Source: Nageia nagi
Taxonomy: Eukaryota; Pinophyta
Direction of reading: 5' to 3'
DNA length: 64,000 nt
NCBI GenBank assembly: GCA_050084985.1
Contig: JBITNC010000001.1
Coordinates: 21,638,001-21,702,000, forward strand
The notes beneath the pieces are model-generated. The model was not told the DNA's origin, did not search any database, and saw only the letters and a program-made list of their open reading frames with translations. The position numbers were made by a program, and so were the translations under genes. Shown piece by piece: positions 60,993 to 64,000 of the stretch (its first letter is position 1; each line of letters begins with the position of its first letter).

Positions 60993-61570
60993 TGTTTACA
61001 AATAAAATTGAATTTGCAAATAAACAAACAGAGAAATATCTACAAACTCAATATTACCTGTATACTAGCTACGGATAGCGATTTATTCTAGATATCAATA
61101 AACAACATAAGCAATTCAGCAGTGTACTTGTACCAACCAAAGCTGTGATTTGTGTACTTACCTCACGAAACGTACCTGACAACGAAAGATGTAGATATTG
61201 GCGATGTAGTGATGATAAGCTACCTTTTCCACAACGTCGTGACCTGCAAGGATGTGAAAAGAGGACCGCGGGTGATCCGTTTCAGTAGTATTAGAGCACC
61301 GACGGTGTTCTTCCATTCACAAAGGAGCACCGGTGGCCCTAGCTTGATAGTTTTGACCTCTCGATTAGGTCCAGATATTCAGTATAGATATCTCAGATTG
61401 CAGTGCAATATCAGAATGGATCGCATATGTTAGGAGAGCTCGCGTAAGGAAGCACACAAACCATAGCCTTGTAGGCGGTACCAAGAGATACCTTAAGGGG
61501 TAGCCACTTACAAGACCATACACGGGATAATGTGTATCCTTGTTGTTGTGGACTTACTATTAGATCCCTT

Positions 61571-61580
61571 ATTTATATAG
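61571..61580 (-). promoter_or_regulatory. Element I LTR TATA box
   Basis: The minus strand reads CTATATAAAT, about 290 bp downstream of the LTR start, with GC-rich DNA (gccgacctatgggcgg) just upstream. It fits a U3 core promoter of an element recent enough to be transcribable. Confidence 0.6.
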
Positions 61581-61667
61581 ATAATAGATAATACCGCCCA
61601 TAGGTCGGCGCGCATCCACATAAATAAGGTTAATTCATAAGATTTAAGATAAACACATCAATAAACA

Positions 61668-61760
61668 AGATAATGCATGCAATACTCAAGATAAACCATG
61701 CAATATTCAAGATAACCCATGCAATATTCAAGATAACCTATGCAATATTCATATTCAAGC
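61668..61760. repeat. U3 tandem repeat (about 24 bp, 4 units) in element I LTR
   Basis: About four units of the type atgcaatattcaagataacc lie 90-190 bp upstream of the TATA box on the minus strand. Tandem repeats at this place in LTRs often act as enhancers; that role is inferred. Confidence 0.8.
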
Positions 61761-61867
61761 CAAACATTGATATTATCACTTTAATCCATTCAAGACATAT
61801 AGTTAGGCCAAGCATATTTCATTAATTCATTGATTTAAAAGCATAAAATCATTTTTATGTGTTAACA

Positions 61868-61880
61868 GATGCCCCACTTT
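61868..61880 (-). other. Element I polypurine tract
   Basis: The minus strand reads AAGTGGGGCATC directly before the LTR start TGTTAACA. A G-run followed by CATCTG is typical of Tat-group elements. Confidence 0.7.
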
Positions 61881-62279
61881 GGATGTGAAATCGAAAGAAT
61901 CATAAGATGACTTGAGATTTTGCATTCAAAGTAAAAACACAACACAATAGCAAGCAATTTTGATAAGCAATGATAAACACTAACCATTTAAACAACATTC
62001 ACCATTCTGAACTTAAACAATATCATGATAAAGCTCATTAATACTAGATATAAGTTGAGAAAACTCCCTTTTGATATTACCTTGGGCATGCTTGCCCCTT
62101 GCATTTTGCTGTAGAAGGTGATAGCTTGATATGTCTGATAATCTGATAAGCTGATAATCTTGCCGTGATGTTGATGACCCATGACGACAAACTTGACAAC
62201 ACACATGACAGTGACCGGACAAACGACTTGACCACACATGCCGGTCGGATGACAACTTGACAAGACCATTTCGCAAGAC

Positions 62280-62450
62280 AAAACATGACAACATACATGA
62301 CACCTCACAAGACAAGACATGATAACACACATGATCAACTCACAAGACAAGACATGATAACACACATGATCAACTCACAAGACAAGACATGATAACACAC
62401 ATGATCAACTCACAAGACAAACATGATAACACATGACAACACAAGATAAC
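62280..62450. repeat. Tandem repeat (35 bp, about 4 units) in element I 3' UTR
   Basis: Units of ctcacaagacaagacatgat plus aacacacatgatcaa are almost identical to each other, so the array is recent. A shorter variant (acatgacaacatacatgacac) lies on the left. Confidence 0.88.
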
Positions 62451-62463
62451 CATAACCATACAC

Positions 62464-62830
62464 AAGGGAGAGCTAAGTTCTGCACACTCGGCCTTCGCAC
62501 CAAGAGGTGTACCGCAGTTGCATAAGAACCGAACTCCACAAAACAATGATAAGCTAATGGGGAGAGCTAAGTTCCATACAACTGAGCCTTCACACTGGCT
62601 GTAGTCACATAAGAATCGAACTCCGCAAAACAATGATAAGCTGATGGGGAGAGCTAAGTTCCATACAACTGAGCCTTCACACTGGCTGCAGTCACATAAG
62701 AACCGAACTCCGCAAAACAAGTGATAAGCTGATGGGGAGAGCTAAGTTCCATACAACTGAGCCTTCGCACTAGCTGCAGTCACATAAGAATCGAACTTCG
62801 CAAAACAAGTGATAAACTGATGGAGCTGAC
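62464..62830. repeat. Tandem repeat (about 88 bp, 4 units) in element I 3' UTR
   Basis: Each unit has gggagagctaagttc, gagccttc.cac, agtcacataagaa.cgaac, tccgcaaaacaa and tgataagctgat. Units start near 62466, 62558, 62645 and 62734. The minus strand is open across most of it, which follows from repeat length and is probably not coding. Confidence 0.85.
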
Positions 62831-62849
62831 ACTCCACCAAGAAGCATGA

Positions 62850-63357
62850 TAAGCTGATAATGGGAGCTGGACTCCTCTCATAAGCACATGATAATCGGAC
62901 TATGGGAGCTGAACTCCACTCATAAGCACATGATAAGCTGACTATGGAGCTAGACTCCACTCATAAGAACATGATAAGCTGACTATGGGAGCTGGACTCC
63001 ACTCATAAGCACATGATAAGCTGACTATGGGAGCTGGACTCCACTCATAAGCACATGATAAGCTGAATATGGGAGCTGAACTCCACTCATAAGCACATGA
63101 TAAGCTGACTATGGGAGCTGGAATCCACTCATAGGCACATGATAAGCTGACTATGGGAGCTGAACTCCACTCATAAGCACATGATAAGCTGACTATGGGA
63201 GCTGGACTCCACTCATAAGCACATGATAAGCTGACTATGGGAGCTGGACTCCACTCATAAGCACATGATAAGCTGAATATGGGAGCTGAACTCCACTCAT
63301 AAGCACATGATGATCTGACTATGGGAGCTGGGACTCCACTCATAAGCATGATAATCT
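62850..63357. repeat. Tandem repeat (42 bp, about 12 units) in element I 3' UTR
   Basis: The unit reads ctgactatgggagctggact then ccactcataagcacatgataag. About twelve units follow each other with a few substitutions; two have small indels near 62930 and 63330. Because 42 is a multiple of three, the minus strand shows a 135-codon open frame of a 14-residue repeat, which I treat as a by-product. Confidence 0.92.
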
Positions 63358-63365
63358 AATCACTC

Positions 63366-63556
63366 GAGTCTGCAAACACAAAAACTCAAAGTAATATTCT
63401 CCTGGATACATCATTCATCAAACACCTATGACGCACACATGATACTTAGATAAGCTGATAATTCAGATCTACAAACATGAAACTTCAAGGTAATATTCTC
63501 CTGGATATATCATTCGTCAAACATCTATGATGCACTCATGATACTCAATAAGCTGA
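63366..63556. repeat. Tandem repeat (about 105 bp, 2 units) in element I 3' UTR
   Basis: The two units share tctgcaaacac/tctacaaacat, aagtaatattctcctggata, atcattc.tcaaacac, and catgatac followed by aagctgat. The final aagctgat is also in the 42-bp and 88-bp units. Confidence 0.82.
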
Positions 63557-63837
63557 TTTTCTGGATAAAGGAATGCGGGCGGTCCTTTCTTGCTGACTTA
63601 GAATACCGACGGCCTTCTCTAAGACCGCGGGTGGTTATTTTCTTAAGGATTCATCAAAAATCATGAAAATCACACCCCTACGAATTACCTCTAGATTCCA
63701 AATTGCCCCTAGAGTTTTTCTATTGAATACCCTAGCCAATCATTTTTCCCTTTTTATTTTGAATTTCTGGTATCATGGCTGTACCATGCTCATCCGTACA
63801 AACCTGTACCCTAAATTTTCTCAACCTTTGTGCACCA

Positions 63838-63962
63838 AGGAGCCTGATATACATATCACTGTATATGAGATAAAACTGAGCACTATGCCAAGAGGCCTGA
63901 TATATATGATAAAACTGATCACTGTATATGAGATAAAACTGAGCACCGTGTCAAGAGGCCTG
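63838..63962. repeat. Tandem repeat (about 55-60 bp, 2 units)
   Basis: The units share aaggagcctgatata / agaggcctgatatat, then cactgtatatgagataaaac and tgagcac.gtg/atgccaag. The array may continue beyond the window. Confidence 0.75.
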
Positions 63963-64000
63963 TAGAAGAACTGATATCTACCCCAAGAGATATGCAAAGT

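Larger units (their letters stand above)
60993..61867 (-). repeat. Element I 3' LTR
   Basis: The right edge (minus-strand start) is TGTTAACACATAAAA after a polypurine tract. The left edge is placed at tgtttaca (60993) or ttgaattt (61009), where homology to H1 gag ends. There is no second LTR in the window to confirm it. CpG is frequent (17 in 61141-61500). A minus-strand TATA box and a U3 tandem repeat are inside. Confidence 0.65.
60993..64000 (-). mobile_element. Element I: young LTR retrotransposon, 3' end only (Tat-like)
   Basis: A 3' LTR (about 60993-61867), polypurine tract and long repeat-rich 3' untranslated region are read on the minus strand; the rest lies beyond the window. CpG density jumps at its left edge, so it is much younger than the rest. 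The PPT plus LTR start (GTGGGGCATC then TGTTAACA) resembles that of Tat-group gypsy elements. No pol domain is in the window, so the class is an inference. Confidence 0.7.

Noticed and set aside
62370-62720. A 116-codon minus-strand frame with repeated LFCGVRFLCD segments and other overlapping frames at 61988-62365.
   Set aside because: These also come from the 88-bp and 35-bp tandem arrays. Several overlapping frames are open at once, which is typical of repeats lacking stops rather than genes.
62942-63349. A 135-codon minus-strand open frame made of a 14-residue repeat (..AYEWSPAPIVSLSC..), looking like a repeat protein.
   Set aside because: It follows from a 42-bp tandem DNA repeat whose length is a multiple of three. 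It lies in the 3' untranslated region of element I, and units vary without sign of selection on codons.

Overview
This window looks like transposon-filled intergenic DNA from a large plant nuclear genome. No intact host gene, tRNA, rRNA or CRISPR array could be supported. It is very AT-rich and almost free of CpG up to about 61.0 kb. It contains long-LTR Ty3/gypsy elements, a plant L1-type LINE and pieces of a plant PLS-class pentatricopeptide repeat (PPR) gene. Old, broken, nested elements together with PPR debris fit a gymnosperm best, but that is an inference; another large-genome plant is possible.

Layout from left to right. Element A (509-14036, minus strand) is a Ty3/gypsy element with about 1.8-1.9 kb LTRs. 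Reading leftward it has PBS, gag, protease, an additional RNase H, reverse transcriptase, RNase H, integrase and a long post-integrase region. Next comes PPR-derived debris C1 (14.04-16.02 kb), then featureless DNA to 18.04 kb. Element D (18041-22154, minus) has about 450 bp LTRs, a tRNA-Met-type PBS and only non-coding, repeat-rich DNA inside. Element B (22174 to about 41447, plus) is a relative of A with the same domain order. It carries two later insertions: solo LTR E (27087-28973) inside its upstream RNase H, and a small non-autonomous LTR element F (38190-41402, minus) inside its 3' LTR.

From 41.45 to 44.7 kb is an unidentified decayed coding region (G). C2 (45.74-47.57 kb) is a second, partly duplicated copy of the PPR debris. 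It is followed by about 4 kb in which nothing is recognised. Two copies of an LTR-gag unit (H1 from 51516, H2 from 59359) flank an L1-type LINE (J, about 53.54-59.05 kb, minus) that probably inserted into H1. At about 61.0 kb the base composition changes sharply: CpG becomes common and a younger element (I) starts. Its 3' LTR, polypurine tract and 3' untranslated region with several tandem-repeat families run off the right edge.

The genes form no host pathway; they belong to selfish elements at different stages of decay. Decay is dominated by C-to-T changes: CpG is lost, glutamine and arginine codons have become stops, and primer-binding sites have drifted by transitions. The items most worth follow-up are the long post-integrase reading frame shared by A and B, the RNase H placed upstream of RT in both, the tandem PPR-motif array in C1, and the repeat arrays in the 3' UTR of element I. 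LTR edges read from TG..CA ends and alignment of paired copies are good to a few bases; domain edges are approximate.
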